From Scylla paramamosain (taxonomy: Eukaryota > Arthropoda > Malacostraca > Decapoda > Portunidae), in assembly GCF_035594125.1 (NCBI RefSeq), contig NW_026973704.1, forward strand, positions 290,001 through 354,000: a DNA stretch of 64,000 bases. The letters are read 5' to 3'. Under the pieces are notes generated by a model that saw nothing but the letters and a program-made list of their open reading frames with translations, did not search any database and had not been told where the DNA came from. Positions 49,360 through 60,777 of this stretch are shown here, in pieces. Position numbers and translations under genes: made by a program. Positions within the stretch are counted from its first letter, which is position 1, and the number at the start of each line of letters is the position of its first letter.

Positions 49360-49560
49360 ACACTACTCTTAAACACAGTGGGCTTTCACTGCAACAATCT
49401 CCAAGGTTTACAGAAATGATTAGTCAGGTTCCCCCTGGATATTTTTCTCACTAGTGGAAAATCCTTTTTTAAAGTATCATTAGAATCATGAAAATCCAAT
49501 AACTTCTACTTCATCCAGTTAAGTGTTATTAAGATACAACACCAAAGTGTTTGAGAATAC
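49360..49560 (-). repeat. R-family dispersed repeat
   Basis: 'aaatgattagtcaggttccc', 'tttttctcactagtgg' and 'tatcattagaatcatgaaaa' follow the R order in the minus orientation. Diverged. Confidence 0.55.
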
Positions 49561-49879
49561 AGAGCCACAGTTGGCTTATTGCTTTGATCTGTGGCTGAGT
49601 GTGTGAACTGGTGTCCTGAGTTCTGCATCAGGCTGTTGGTGCTTCACAGAGAGGTGGCAGCTGCTGGGTGATGAAGGTTGAGGCTTCCAGCCATGCATAC
49701 ACCCCTCAGCTTCATGCAGGGAGGTGCACTATGGTGTTCTTGTCAAGCTTGCTTACACAAGTTGCTGTTGTTGTGTCCACACTTGCCTCATACAAGTAAT
49801 AAGTGATTCTCAGTGAGTGTTGTGTTGTGGTGGTGCAAGATGCTGCTGAGGCTGGAGTTTTGTCCCATTGTGTTGTTGG

Positions 49880-52370
49880 TTGGTTAACTTCCAAAGTAGA
49901 GCACTTTCTGACTCTCTTCCCTTTTGCAGAGACCTGCATTCTCGGAGTCTTCAGTGTTCACCACCAGCTTTGGCTTTCCTCTCCCTTCACTGACCATCCT
50001 GGCAAACTGGCCTTTAATTAACTTTGATATCCTCCATGACCAAGAGCAGTCGGTGCAACACCCTACTTGTATTCCTGACCATCTTGGAGATACGCCCAAC
50101 ATTCTTGACCTCTAATCCTTATGCTGTCACCTTATTTTCTCCATTGGGCTCCTCTGATCACAATCTCATATCTGTATCTTGTCCTGTCACTCCACTCCCT
50201 CCTCAGGATCCCCCTAAGTGAAAGTGGCTCTGGCATTTTGCCAGAGGCATTTTGCCTCTGTTATGTGCTGAGCACATAACAGAGGTGATAGTGTCTGGCA
50301 TGGAGGCGAACATTCCTCACTTTTTTTCTTGACCTAAACCTTCCAAACCTTGGTTTAACACAGCTTGTTCTTGTGCTGTACATGATAGAGAGGTGGCTCA
50401 CAAAAGGTACTTGAGCCTTCCATCACCAGAATCTCATGCACTTTATATTTCTGCCCTGAACCATACCAACTCTGTTCTTCAAAAATCAAAATCTTTAAAG
50501 ATCTAACTCCCTTCATGACTTCTTGCATCTAGCCAAAAAACTTCTCTAATAACTTTGCTTCTTCATCTTTCCCTCCTTCATTTCAACCTGATGGCATCAC
50601 TGCCATCTCATCTATTTCTAAAGCTGACCATTTGCTCAAATCTTTGCTAAAAACTCTACCTTGGATGATTCAGGCCTTGTTCCTCCCTCTCTTCAACCTT
50701 CTGATTACTTCATGCTACTTATTAAAATCCTTCGCAGTGATATTTTCCATGCCCTCACTGGCCTAAACCCTCGGTAGGCTTATGGACCTGATGGGGTCCT
50801 TACTTTTGTTCTTCAAAACTGTACCTCCATGTTTGCACCTTGCCTAGTCAAAGTCTTTCAGCTCTGTCTGTCAACATCTACCTTTTCTTCTTGCTGGAAG
50901 TTTACCTACATTCAGCCTGTTCCCTAAAAAGAGTGACCATTCTAATCCTGCAAACTACCATTCTATTGCTTTAATTTCCTACCTATCTAAAGTTTTTTTA
51001 ATCTATCCTCAACAGGAAGATTCTTAAACGTCTATCACTTCACAACCTTCTATCTGATCACCAGTATGGGTTCCATCAAGGCTGCTCTGCTGGTGATCTT
51101 CTCCCTTTCCTTACTGAATCTTGGTCATACTCTTTAAAGAATTTTGGTGAAACTTTTGCTGTTGCCTTAGACATATCAAAAGCTTTTGATCAAGTCTGGC
51201 ACAAAGCTTTGATTTCCAAACTACCTTCCTACAGCTTCTATCCTCTGTAACTTCATCCCAAGTTTCTTTTCTGACTGTTCTATTGCTCCTGTGGTAGAGG
51301 GTCACTGTTGTTCTAAATCTACTAACAGAGGTGTTCCCCAGGGTTCTGTCCTGTCACCCACTCTTTTCCTATTATCCATCAATGATCTAAATCAAACTTC
51401 TTGTCCTCTCCACTCCTAAGCTGATGATACCACCCTGCACTTTTGGACATCTTTTCATAGACATCCAACCCTTCAGGAAGTAAACATTTCACACTGGGAA
51501 GCTAGAGACTATCTGACTTCTGATTTTTCAAAAATGTTTCTGATTGGGGCAGAGCAAACTTGGTATTGTTCAATGCCTCAAAAACTTAATTCCTCCAACT
51601 GTCAACTCAACACAGCCTTCCAGACAACTATCTCCTCTTCTTCAGTGACACTCAACTGTCCCCCCCTTCTACACTGAACATCCTCGGTCTGTCCTTTACT
51701 TAAAATCTAAACTGGAAACTTCACATCTCATCTCTAGCTAGGACAGCTTCTATGAATCTAGCCATTCTGAGACATCTCTGCCAGTTTTTCTCACCCTCCA
51801 GCTGCTAACTCTGTACTGGGCCTTTATCTGTCTATGTATGTAGTATGCTTCACATTACTGGGGGGGGGGGGTTCCACTCATACCACTATTTTAGACAGGG
51901 TGGAATCAAAAGTTTTTTGTGTTATCAATTTTTCTCTTACTGACTGTCTTCAGCCTCTTTTTCATCACCACAATGTTGCATCTCTTGCTATCTTTTACTG
52001 CTGTTTTCATGCTAACTGCTCTTCTAATCTTGCGAACTGCATGCCTCCCCTCCTCTTGCCCCTCCTCCTGCAACCTTGCAGCACAAGACTTTCTTCTTTC
52101 TTTCATCCCTATTCTGTCCATCTCTCTAATGCAAGAGTTAACCAGTATTCTCAATCATTCATTCGCTTTTCTGGTAAATTCTAGAACTTCCTGCTTGCTT
52201 CTGTATTTCCTCCTTTCTGTGACTTCAACTCTTTCAAGCAGGAGGTTTTAAGACACCTATCCTTCAAATTTCAATGATTCTCTTGACATCTCTTTCAGGA
52301 CTGACCCCTCAGTGGGATCTTTTTTCCTCTTGTTTCCCTTGGCCAGTGAGCCTTAAAAAAAAAAAGTCAT
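49880..52370 (+). pseudogene. LINE family A copy C, heavily mutated
   Basis: Runs from the end of the APE endonuclease ('tagagcactttctgactctc', [15 protein letters not shown] near 50157) through the RT to the 3' UTR and an A-run near 52358. The motif-A block is partly preserved near 51150 (AVALDISKAFDQVW..). At motif C the Tyr codon of YADD is a stop (TAA, 51417-51419). A second stop replaces the Gln codon of KTQF near 51588. Many other stops and small deletions. The 3' end reads 'cccttggccagtgagcctt' plus A11. Confidence 0.88.
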
Positions 52371-52399
52371 GTGTACAGTCCTTGCCTTACACCTCTTCT

Positions 52400-53240
52400 T
52401 GTATTCTATTCTAGGAGTTATGAAGCAGTCCTAGCAAGTCTTAGTTATGAAATATGTCATAGCTAGGACAGAATGGAGCATTCTTGTCTTAAATCCACAT
52501 GGGATGGTAAGACTGAGTCCACCCTGTCTTAGCAGCTTATGACAGATGCTCCTGCTACCAAGATGGCCACCCACAACCACCCCAGCTTAGGAATTATTTA
52601 CCCAGATAGGATATATTGTATGAATTTATGACACAGAACTCATCAAAAGATACTGTGTAGATCATGCAGGTATTCTCTCTGTCACCGATCTAGTAAGAGA
52701 AGCCTTATAGAGTGACGCAGAAAGGAGCAACCCACTTACCTCTGAAATGAAGGTGACCATAACACTTAGATATCTTTCTGCTAGGAAGATACAGGTGTGC
52801 AGCAGTGATGGCCTTGGGGATTGTTGAGAGAGCCAGCCTTGCCACCAAACCACTTGAAAACTGTTTACATTGAGGCACTGCTACGGGATCATATTTGCCA
52901 CATTTCACACGTCTCAAAGACTGAATTACATTGAGGCACTCCTACGGGATCATGTTTGCCACATTTCACACGTCTCAAAGACTGAATTACATTGAGGCAC
53001 TCCTACGGGATCATGTTTGCCACATTTCACACGTCTCAAAGACTGAATTACATTGAGGCACTCCTACGGGATCATGTTTGCCACATTTCACACATCTCAA
53101 AGACTGAATTACTATTTTACCCACTATTCAGTGTCTCTTCCTCCAATACATAAAAACACAGGAAATATTTATAGAAGCTGTTAATTAGCAGTACTAAATG
53201 GCAGATTTTGCTTCATCTTTTAGTATTTGAAATGAAGTAG
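52400..53240 (+). pseudogene. PIF/Harbinger transposase remnant, copy 2
   Basis: Parallel to 33880-34640: 'cagaactcatcaaaagatac', 'gatcatgcaggtattctctc' and 'ggagcaacccacttacctct' encode a stop-ridden ..QNSSKDT..IMQVFSL.. version of the HARBI1-like N-terminus. The downstream flank ('ggaaatatttatagaagctg') is also shared with copy 1. It contains a four-unit tandem repeat. Confidence 0.66.
52867..53110. repeat. 61-bp tandem repeat, 4 units, inside the Harbinger remnant
   Basis: 'acattgaggcactcctacgg' then 'gatcatgtttgccacatttc' recurs at 52867, 52928, 52989 and 53050, nearly identical. Copy 1 has only one diverged unit at about 34361-34405. Confidence 0.95.
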
Positions 53241-53701
53241 CACTACACATAGCAGACGGTGATGATTGATGGTGTGTCAAGTTACATGTCTTGCTATCCT
53301 GCTGTGTCCTTTTTCCTCATTTGCTCCTTGGACCTTTCCACTATACCCAAGGTGGTGTCAAGATACACTTTTGGAATCAGTATTTTAAATACCTGAGAGA
53401 TGTATTCCTCAAAAAATAAGCCAAAGTAGCCTTCTGCTGCAGTTTTGCTGGGCAGCTGAAGTAACACCATACAAATGAGGGTTAAACAAATTGTCCACTA
53501 ATAATGTACTGCACAAATAAGGCATTTAATTACCATATTAATCAACTGTAATACAAACCATTGAAAAGTATGGCTCATATGCTAAATGTACATACAATGT
53601 TCATAGGTATGTACAGGAGAACAAAACTGAATACATGTTAACATGAATGAGTGGCAACAGTTATTCACCAATGGGTGATGTCATCTGTAAGATGCATGAG
53701 T
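53241..53701. other. gene-free stretch
   Basis: No coding or mobile sequence recognised. Confidence 0.4.
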
Positions 53702-53857
53702 TCAGAAACTAATGCCCACTGCTAAAACTTCACATAATGCACCCACAGCACCAATGAATCCAGAGGCCCCAGCAACACCAGCAGATGAGGGCTGGATGAC
53801 TGTAACACCACTGCTGGTGGGTGGATGGCTATGGTCCTCACAGAGGGCCAGACTCTC
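53702..53857 (-). CDS. terminal coding exon of an unidentified minus-strand gene
   Basis: A long pyrimidine tract (tttctttttttccc) and 'actttccag' precede 156 bases open to a stop at 53702. Peptide ESLALCEDHSHPPTSSGVTV, then IQPSSAGVAGASGFIGAVGA and LCEVLAVGISF. It begins in phase 0, matching the phase-0 donor of the exon at 56559-56656. The Gly/Ala-rich hydrophobic end could be a membrane segment but is short. No family recognised. Confidence 0.48.
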   Translation of the reverse strand, partial: ESLALCEDHSHPPTSSGVTVIQPSSAGVAGASGFIGAVGALCEVLAVGISF

Positions 53858-53892
53858 CTGGAAAGTGGGAAAAAAAGAAATACAGGGAGGGC

Positions 53893-56537
53893 TTTTTTTT
53901 TTTTTATGTAGGAGGGACACCACGGAAAAAAAATAATGATAAAAAAAAAAAAAAAACAAACTGAGATGCCAAAAAAACAAAAACAAACAAACTGAAATGC
54001 CAATCCCTGAACAAGATCCGAAGTAGTAGTCAAAAAATTGAAGCACAAGCATGTTAAAACCTCCCTCTTGAAGGAATTCAAGTCACAGGAAGGTGGAAAT
54101 ACAGAAGCAGGAAGGGAGTTCCAGATTTTACCAAAGAAAGTGATGAATGATTGAGAATACTGGTTAACTCCTGCATTAGAGAGATGGACAGAATAGGAGA
54201 GAGAGAAAGAAGAAAGTTTTGTGCAGTGAGGCCGTGGGAGGAGGGGAAGGCATGCAGTTGGCAAGACCAGAAAAGCAGTTAGCATGAAAATAGTGGTAGA
54301 AGACAGCTAGAGATGTAACACTGTGGCAATGAGAAAAGAGGCTGAAGACAGTCAGTTAGAGGAGAGGAGTTGATGAGATGAAAAGCTTTTGATTCCACCC
54401 TGTCTAGAAGAGCAGTATGAGTGGAACCACCTTAGTCATGTGAAGCATACTCCATACATGGATGGATAAGGCCCCAGTACAGAGTTAGCAGCTGGAAGGG
54501 TGAGAAAACTAGTGATGTCTCAGAACACCTAACTTCATAGCTGTTTTAGCTAGAGATGAGATGTGAAGTTTTCAGTTTAGATTGTAACTAAAAGACAGGA
54601 TGTTCAGTGTAGAAGAGAGGGACAGTTGAGTGTCACTGAAGAAGAGGGGATAGTTGTCTGGAAGGTTGTTTTAAATTGATAGATGGAGGAATTAAGTTTT
54701 TGAGTTACTGAACAATACCAAGTTTGTTCTGCCCCAATCAGAAATTTTGGAGATATTAGAAGTCAGGCGCTCTGTGGCTTCCCTGTGTGAACTGAAGGGT
54801 TGGATGTCTAGAGACATGGAAAAGTGCAGGGTGGTATCATCAGCTTAGGAGTGGATAGGACAAGAAGTTTGGTTTAGAAGATTATAGATGAATAATAGGA
54901 AGAGAGTGGGTGACAGGACAGAACCATGAGGAACACCATTACTAATAGATTTAGAAGAACAGTGACCATCTACCACAGCAGCAATAGAATGGTCAGAAAG
55001 GAAACTTGAGATGAAGTTACAGAGAGAAGAATAGAAGCCATAGGAGGGTAGTTTGGAAATCAAAGCTTTGTGCCAGACTCTATCAAAAGCTTTCGATATG
55101 TCCAAGGCAACAACAAAAGTTTCACCAAAATCTCTAAAAGAGGATGACCAAGACTCAGTAAGGAAAGCCAAAGTATCACCAGTATAGCAGCCTTGACAGA
55201 ACCCATACTGGTGATCAGATAGAAGGTTGTGAAGTGATGAATGTTTAAGAATCTTCCTGTTGAGGATAGATTCAAAAACTTTAGACAGGCAGGAAATTAA
55301 AGCAATAGGATGGTAGTTTGAGGGATTAGAATGGTCACCCTTTTTAGGAATGTAGGCAAACTTCCAACAAGAAGGAAGGTAGATGTTGACAGACAGAGTT
55401 GAAAGAGTTTGACTAAACAAGAGCAAGCACAGAGGTGCAGTTTCAGAGAACAATAGGAGGGACTCGTATAAGGTCCATAAGCCTTGTGAGGGTTATGCCA
55501 GTGAAGGCATGAAGTAGTCAGAGGGTGGAAGAGAGGAAGGAACAAGGCCTACAGTAGTGCTTTTAACAAAGGTGAAGAGTTCAGCTTTAGAGATGGATGT
55601 GATAGTAGTGCCATCTGGCTGAAATAAAGGAGGTAAAAAAGAAGAAAAGTTATTGGAGATATCTTTGATTAGATGCGAGAAGTCACGAGGGGAGTTAGAT
55701 CTTGAAAGACTGACACTTTCTATCAATGAAGAAGTTTTTGGCTAGTCAGAGAATACACTTGGCATGGTTTTTAGCAGAAATATAAAGCACACAAAATTTT
55801 GGTGATGGAAGGCTCGAGTAATTTTTGTGGGCCACCTCTCTATCATGTATTGCACAAGAACAAGCTGTGTTAAACCAAGGTTTGGAAGGTTTAGGTCAAG
55901 AAAAACAGTGAGGAACGTACGCCTCCATACCAGACACTATCACCTCTGTTATGCAATCAGCACACAGACACAGGTCTCTGACAAGGAAGCAGTGGTCATT
56001 CCAAGGAAAATCAACAAAATACCTCCTTAGGTCCCCCCAACTAGCCGAGACAAAATGCCAGAGGCACCTACACTTATGGGTATCCTGAGGAGAGACTGGA
56101 GCAATAGAACAAGATACAGATATGAGATTGTGATTGGAGGACTCCAACGGAGAAGAGAGGGTGACAGCATAAGCAGAAGGATTAGAGGTTAGGAAAAGGT
56201 CAAGAATGTTAGGCATATCTCCAAGATGGTAAGGAACACAAGTAGGGTGTTGTACCAATTGCTCTAGGTTGTGGAGGATAGCAAAGTTGAAGGCTAGTTC
56301 ACCAGGATGGTCAGTGAAGGGAGAGGAAAGTCAAAGCTGGTGGTGAACATTGAAGTCTCCAAGAATGGAGATCTCTGCAAAAGGGAAGAGAGACAGAATG
56401 TGCTCCACTTTGGAAGCTAAGTAGTCAAAAAATTTCTTATAGTCAGAGGAATTACGTGAGAGGTATACAGTACAGATAAATTTAGAGAGTGACTCTGTAG
56501 CCAGATGGTGGAAAACTCAGAAGATTCAAGAGCACAT
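53893..56537 (-). pseudogene. LINE family A copy D, filling an intron
   Basis: Minus-strand order: endonuclease (start near 56537; [31 protein letters not shown], 56258-55896), linker (NSPRDFSHLIKDISN, near 55700), RT (55453-54845: NYHPIALISCLSKVFESILN, motif A ALDISKAFDRVWHKALIS intact, GVPHGSVLSPTLFLLF), C-terminal part (54285-54052: NQYSQSFITF, NSLPASVFPPSCDLNSFKRE), 3' UTR and poly-A (53905-53893). The Tyr of YADD is a stop and KTQF has a stop, exactly as in copy C. Other frameshifts are also present. Confidence 0.9.
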
Positions 56538-56558
56538 AGACACCCTCCCTCCCACCAC

Positions 56559-56656
56559 CTTTCCCTCCCTGTCAGGGACTGGCAGTTCTGCAAATGCTGT
56601 TAGTGACAGCATCCGTAGGACAACAGTGTAGGTGGTGTCCTCTGGAGGTCCTTCAC
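56559..56656 (-). CDS. internal exon of the minus-strand gene
   Basis: Acceptor 'gctccatgcag' and donor GGAAAG|GTGGTG enclose 98 bases: two bases completing a codon, then 32 codons (EGPPEDTTYTVVLRMLSLTA, FAELPVPDREGK). It ends in phase 0 and would join the exon at 53857. The donor is only moderate. No domain recognised. The upstream exon was not found. Confidence 0.42.
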
Positions 56657-57889
56657 CTGCATGGAGCTAAGTCCACCTGTTGCAATACTTGAATGCGTAA
56701 GTGCTCATCTTGAAGATTTTAATCACTGCAGTGGTCACCATCTCAGACCTGACTGCCACAGGTACTTACTGTACACACTGCTATCTATAATCCAGTGCTT
56801 AGCAGGTTCTTGGTTATGGTTATCAACTATCTGGGTAAATTTTACACAGCATCAACCTTAAATTACAACATGTACACAACAGCAAACTTTGGAGGGGTTT
56901 TAAGCATTGCTACCATCAGTCCAACCTACCTGACCAACCTAACAACCTACCCTAACCTAACTCTTCCTCAACAATGTAGAACATTTATTTAACCTCAACA
57001 GTGTAGAACATATTTAAAATAATATTTTTTTCTAGAAGTTTGGGTCCCAAAGGGTGAGCAGAAAGAAACAATTTTTATCTCCCATTATGCAACAAAGTCA
57101 TTTAGGGAATTTGGTCATATTACTTAAAGCAGTGTCCAAAACATTAGTTAACTAAATTCCATATGCAGTTTACAGTTTGGTCAAGATAAAATAATATGCA
57201 AATATGCTGCTAGTGGGCAAATTTTTACTCTCTCCAGTTTTCTAATGTGGATGAAACTATTTATTTCTCGTATTTTTTTGCCTGTTTTGAATCAATATGG
57301 TTCTTGTTTTTTATGGAAATCATGAGCCATTACTTTTTACTCCCTGACCACCATCCCCTCAGAAACTAATTATTTGCAGTAAACAAAAGCAGTTAATACA
57401 AAACAGACTGATATGTACAAAAAAAAGGTAGATTGGCCCTCACAAATAAGCAGCCACTCACTGTGGCCACCAGCCAGCTGTCATACACCACCACCTAATC
57501 CAACCAAGTTAACCAAACTAACCTATGTAATGTAACAGAGCGAAATAACATAACCTAACCAAACAAACCTAAACTAACTTGCCTCCCAAAAATAGATGTT
57601 TAAAAATTGCCATCAGCATTATAAATAATTTGCAGTGGGTAAATATGGGTTTAAATTACTCAATGACAATCTCTATCTGATGAGAAAAGTAAGAAAAGCC
57701 ATGTTGAGACTGGTGAAAGAGTGAAAGAATTCCCTACTGTGTGGCCTGGAACCATAAGCCATAACTTCACTCACTGGCAGGAGCACTCACACCTGTTTGG
57801 TTATATCACAGCAATTCCATCCCTATAGCTCTCTAGGCCCCTGATGTGTCAACCACACCATGCTAGGTTCGCAACTATGCTAACAAGAG
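56657..57889. other. gene-free stretch with CCTAA-like clusters
   Basis: Short cctaacctaac / ctaaccaaacaaacctaa clusters at about 56925-56965 and 57495-57580. Otherwise nothing recognised. Confidence 0.5.
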
Positions 57890-58182
57890 TGTGATAGGCA
57901 AAGCTGATGAACTCACTAGTGCCTGTAGCATGATGATGTTCTGCAGCAGCCTTGCTCTTCACGTGGCTCCGTAGGTCCTTAAACTTCCTCAGAGCTACCC
58001 ACTCGGCTGACTGCGTTCACACGTGCAGCCACCTCCTCCCAAGTCTTGTTCTTTTCTGTGGTGATTCTATTGTCCAGCCTTTCCAGAATCACTGCAGCCT
58101 GATTTTACACCTCCTCCACCAAGGCTAAGGTCTCGGTGTCAGTGAACCAAGGTCTTATTTTCTTAGGAGGTTTGCTGGCCAT
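57890..58182 (-). pseudogene. Myb/SANT-like DNA-binding domain protein remnant
   Basis: From an ATG at 58182 the minus strand reads MASKPPKKIRPWFTDTETLA, LVEEV, stop, then NQAAVILERLDNRITTEKNK, TWEEVAARVNAVS, and after a frameshift RKFKDLRSHVKSKAAAEHHH. This matches the layout of Myb/SANT-like (NAIF1-type) domains, in which three helices carry spaced aromatic residues (W, F, W). PIF/Harbinger elements encode such a partner protein beside the transposase, and Harbinger remnants are present elsewhere in the window. One stop and one frameshift make it non-functional. Confidence 0.68.
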
Positions 58183-58269
58183 GACTGGAATACTATGATT
58201 GGTGGCTGTGGGCACATAACAGTTTGTAAACAATGTCTCATGGCATTCTTGGTGATAACACAAAACCTT

Positions 58270-58445
58270 CCTGTGATTGGCTGCCTTGTGTGTTACGTTG
58301 AATCAGTGACATATCGCCTCCGGCAGCCAACGAGCACTCTTAGATGCATCCTGATGCTTCCTCCTCTGGGCAGCAATGACTGCTGCCACTGCTGCTGCTT
58401 GATCAAGGAGTGAGGATCCACACCTCCAGATTCTAACAATGCAAC
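58270..58445 (-). pseudogene. possible Harbinger transposase N-terminus
   Basis: Minus strand reads SSLLDQAAAVAAVIAAQRRK, then HQDASKSARWLPEAICH and stop. It resembles the Ala-rich start of HARBI1-type proteins followed by the RRxWW region. It lies just upstream of the Myb/SANT remnant on the same strand, so the two may be parts of one dead element. An overlapping frame (MSGVALLESGGVDPHSLI..) is less convincing. Confidence 0.35.
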
Positions 58446-58929
58446 ACCAGACATCCCTGTAAAGGATTGACATTGATGATTGACAAATTTAAAACCCTTT
58501 GAGGGAATGAAATGCAATAAAACTCAAGTGAAGACATGATCATCTTTATATTTGACCTTATAACTCTCCTTAACAAATGTTCCTTTGTCAAAACCTTAAA
58601 TTACTGAAAGACATGTGATGGGAATATAGAAAAATGGGTATGTAAAATCTTTAGGAAGTAAAAAAAACTTCATATGAAAGAACAAGATCTTCCAAATGAA
58701 TTTATGAGTATGTTATGTTAACTTATGAAGTAATAATAATAATAATAATAATAATAACTATTCTCATTAAAAAAGTTATTGAAAACCCCAATACCTAAAT
58801 CCCAATACCTAACATTATAGCACTTAAAGGATACATCAATACTTATACTACGATTGCAATGATGCTAATAACATACTGTACACCATGTTACAAGTGCAGA
58901 TTGCTCCTTAAGAAATTAGAAAAACTATT
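58446..58929. other. gene-free AT-rich stretch
   Basis: Contains (AAT)n at about 58735-58756. No gene recognised. Confidence 0.45.
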
Positions 58930-60700
58930 GGGCTGTTTTGCACACTATTTACCTAAACATGTGTAGCACCATCCTCAAAAACAAAGATAATTTCTTCATC
59001 ACACCTGAACTTGTACTTTGCATGAACAAAACATATTTGAATTGTGTTGATCTATTTATGTAATAATTTGCTATATACATATTATGTAACCTAACAATTT
59101 CCACATCCGTACATTCTAAAAGAACATGAAATTCTTCTCCTACTACCTCAGCATTACACTTGTTATATACCCTATCTTCCCTACTGATACCTTGATACCT
59201 ACCAACATTTACAGGAAGTCCATTATTACAAGTTTTAAATTTAGTCACTAATAATCTGTCACCCTTTGTTAACTTTTCTAAATATTGTTCTCTGCCAAAA
59301 TCTGTCTTAAACACCCTGTAATTACTACTTAATGATTTTGTTTCAAAATTATGATGCCAAGTTACAAGCCACTGATCTTTCAATCTCTGTTCCACAGCTT
59401 TCTTCACCCATCTTGAATTAGGAACATCTTGCAACAACCACATACCAGACATTCCACAGTCATTACAAATATTCTTTATACAAGCTAACCATGGAGAAGT
59501 ATAAAGCCCTAACCTATCCAGCTGCAATAGACATTGGTACATTACATAACACAATTTAGTATTTTTACCTGAAATTAGCCTAGACCAATAACCTATCATT
59601 TTTTTCTTTATATAAATATCAAGTGGAAATACACCCAGTTCACCATACACCATGTCATTACAAGTATTCTTATGAACACCCAAAACCTGTTTTAGAAATT
59701 TCATGTACATATACTCTAACTCCCTAGCAATATGGTAACCCCAAATTTCAGATGCATAAGTCAATATAGGTAACACCGTGGCGGTAAATAATTTGAGTTG
59801 TATATCCACTGGCAAGTCAAACTTCCTACACTTACTTATTTATTAATGAGTACATTGCTCCTGTGGTTGTCTCTTTTAGCTCCAGCTCACCTTTGTGAAA
59901 CCTCCAATTATAATTTAATAACACTCCAATATACTTATACTCTGTCACTACTTCATTGTTTTTACCACCAAATTCCAATTCATAGATAAATTTTCTCTTC
60001 CCTACTTTTGTTTTGTTACAATTTAGCTTCAATTTCCATTCATTACAATATAAATTCAGAGCAACCAGTGCCTGCTTCATTCCATCCTCACTGTCACACA
60101 AAATAACTGTATCATCTGCATACATAATAACAAATAGTTTAAGGTACATGTTTAAGAAATCATCACCAAAATTTACATAACTGCAATTATATTCAATTAA
60201 TTTACTTTCAATATCATTCAAATAAAAAGCAAAAAGCACTGGTGATAAATTTTCCCCCTGTCTTAACCCTACATTGCAAACAAAGGTGTCTGAAATCTCC
60301 TGGTTAAGCATGACACATGATCTGATATTATCATACTTATTTTTTATTACATTTGGAATTTTCCCTTGCACCTTTTCCTTCACAAGCTTACACCATAAAC
60401 CTTCACGCCATACCATATCAAAGAATTTCTTGTGATCAACAAATAAACAAAATAGCTTTCTCTTTTTCCAGTTAAATAATCAATTACACATTTCAACAAA
60501 AATATATGATCCAGAGTGGAATATCCATGTCTAAAGCCCGCTCGTGTTTCATTAATGATAGATAAGGTGTTTGAATAATCATAAGTCTTTCATTAAGTAT
60601 GGAGGTGAAGAGCTTCCCCATGCAGCTAAGTAAGGTGATGCCCCTGTAATTACTAACGTCCTGGATGTCTCCCTTGTTTTTATAGAGTGGCACGATTGTA
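58930..60700 (-). pseudogene. LINE copy H, different clade, almost intact RT and C-terminus
   Basis: Minus-strand order: near 60693 MPLYKNKGDIQDVSNYRGIT; then AGFRHGYSTLDHIFLL; motif A FVDHKKFFDMVW with its catalytic Asp (about 60430); CNVGLRQGENLSPVLFAFYL; catalytic YADDTVILC (about 60115); NCNKTKVGKRKF; GVLLNYNWRFHKGELEL; then a 288-residue C-terminal ORF (59815-58949) with ATVLPILTYASEIWGY and a Cys/His segment NKCNAEVVGEEFHVLLEC. Two one-base losses (about 60475 and 60585) and one 4-base duplication (about 59828) are the only breaks seen. 5'-truncated at about 60700. The LRQGENLSP motif separates it from families A and G; clade not assigned. Confidence 0.88.
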
Positions 60701-60777
60701 CCCTATTTACAACAGGAAGTGTACTTTGTATCTTACATTTAATTCTTGCATGTAGTCCACAGTGTACATCAGTGTGT

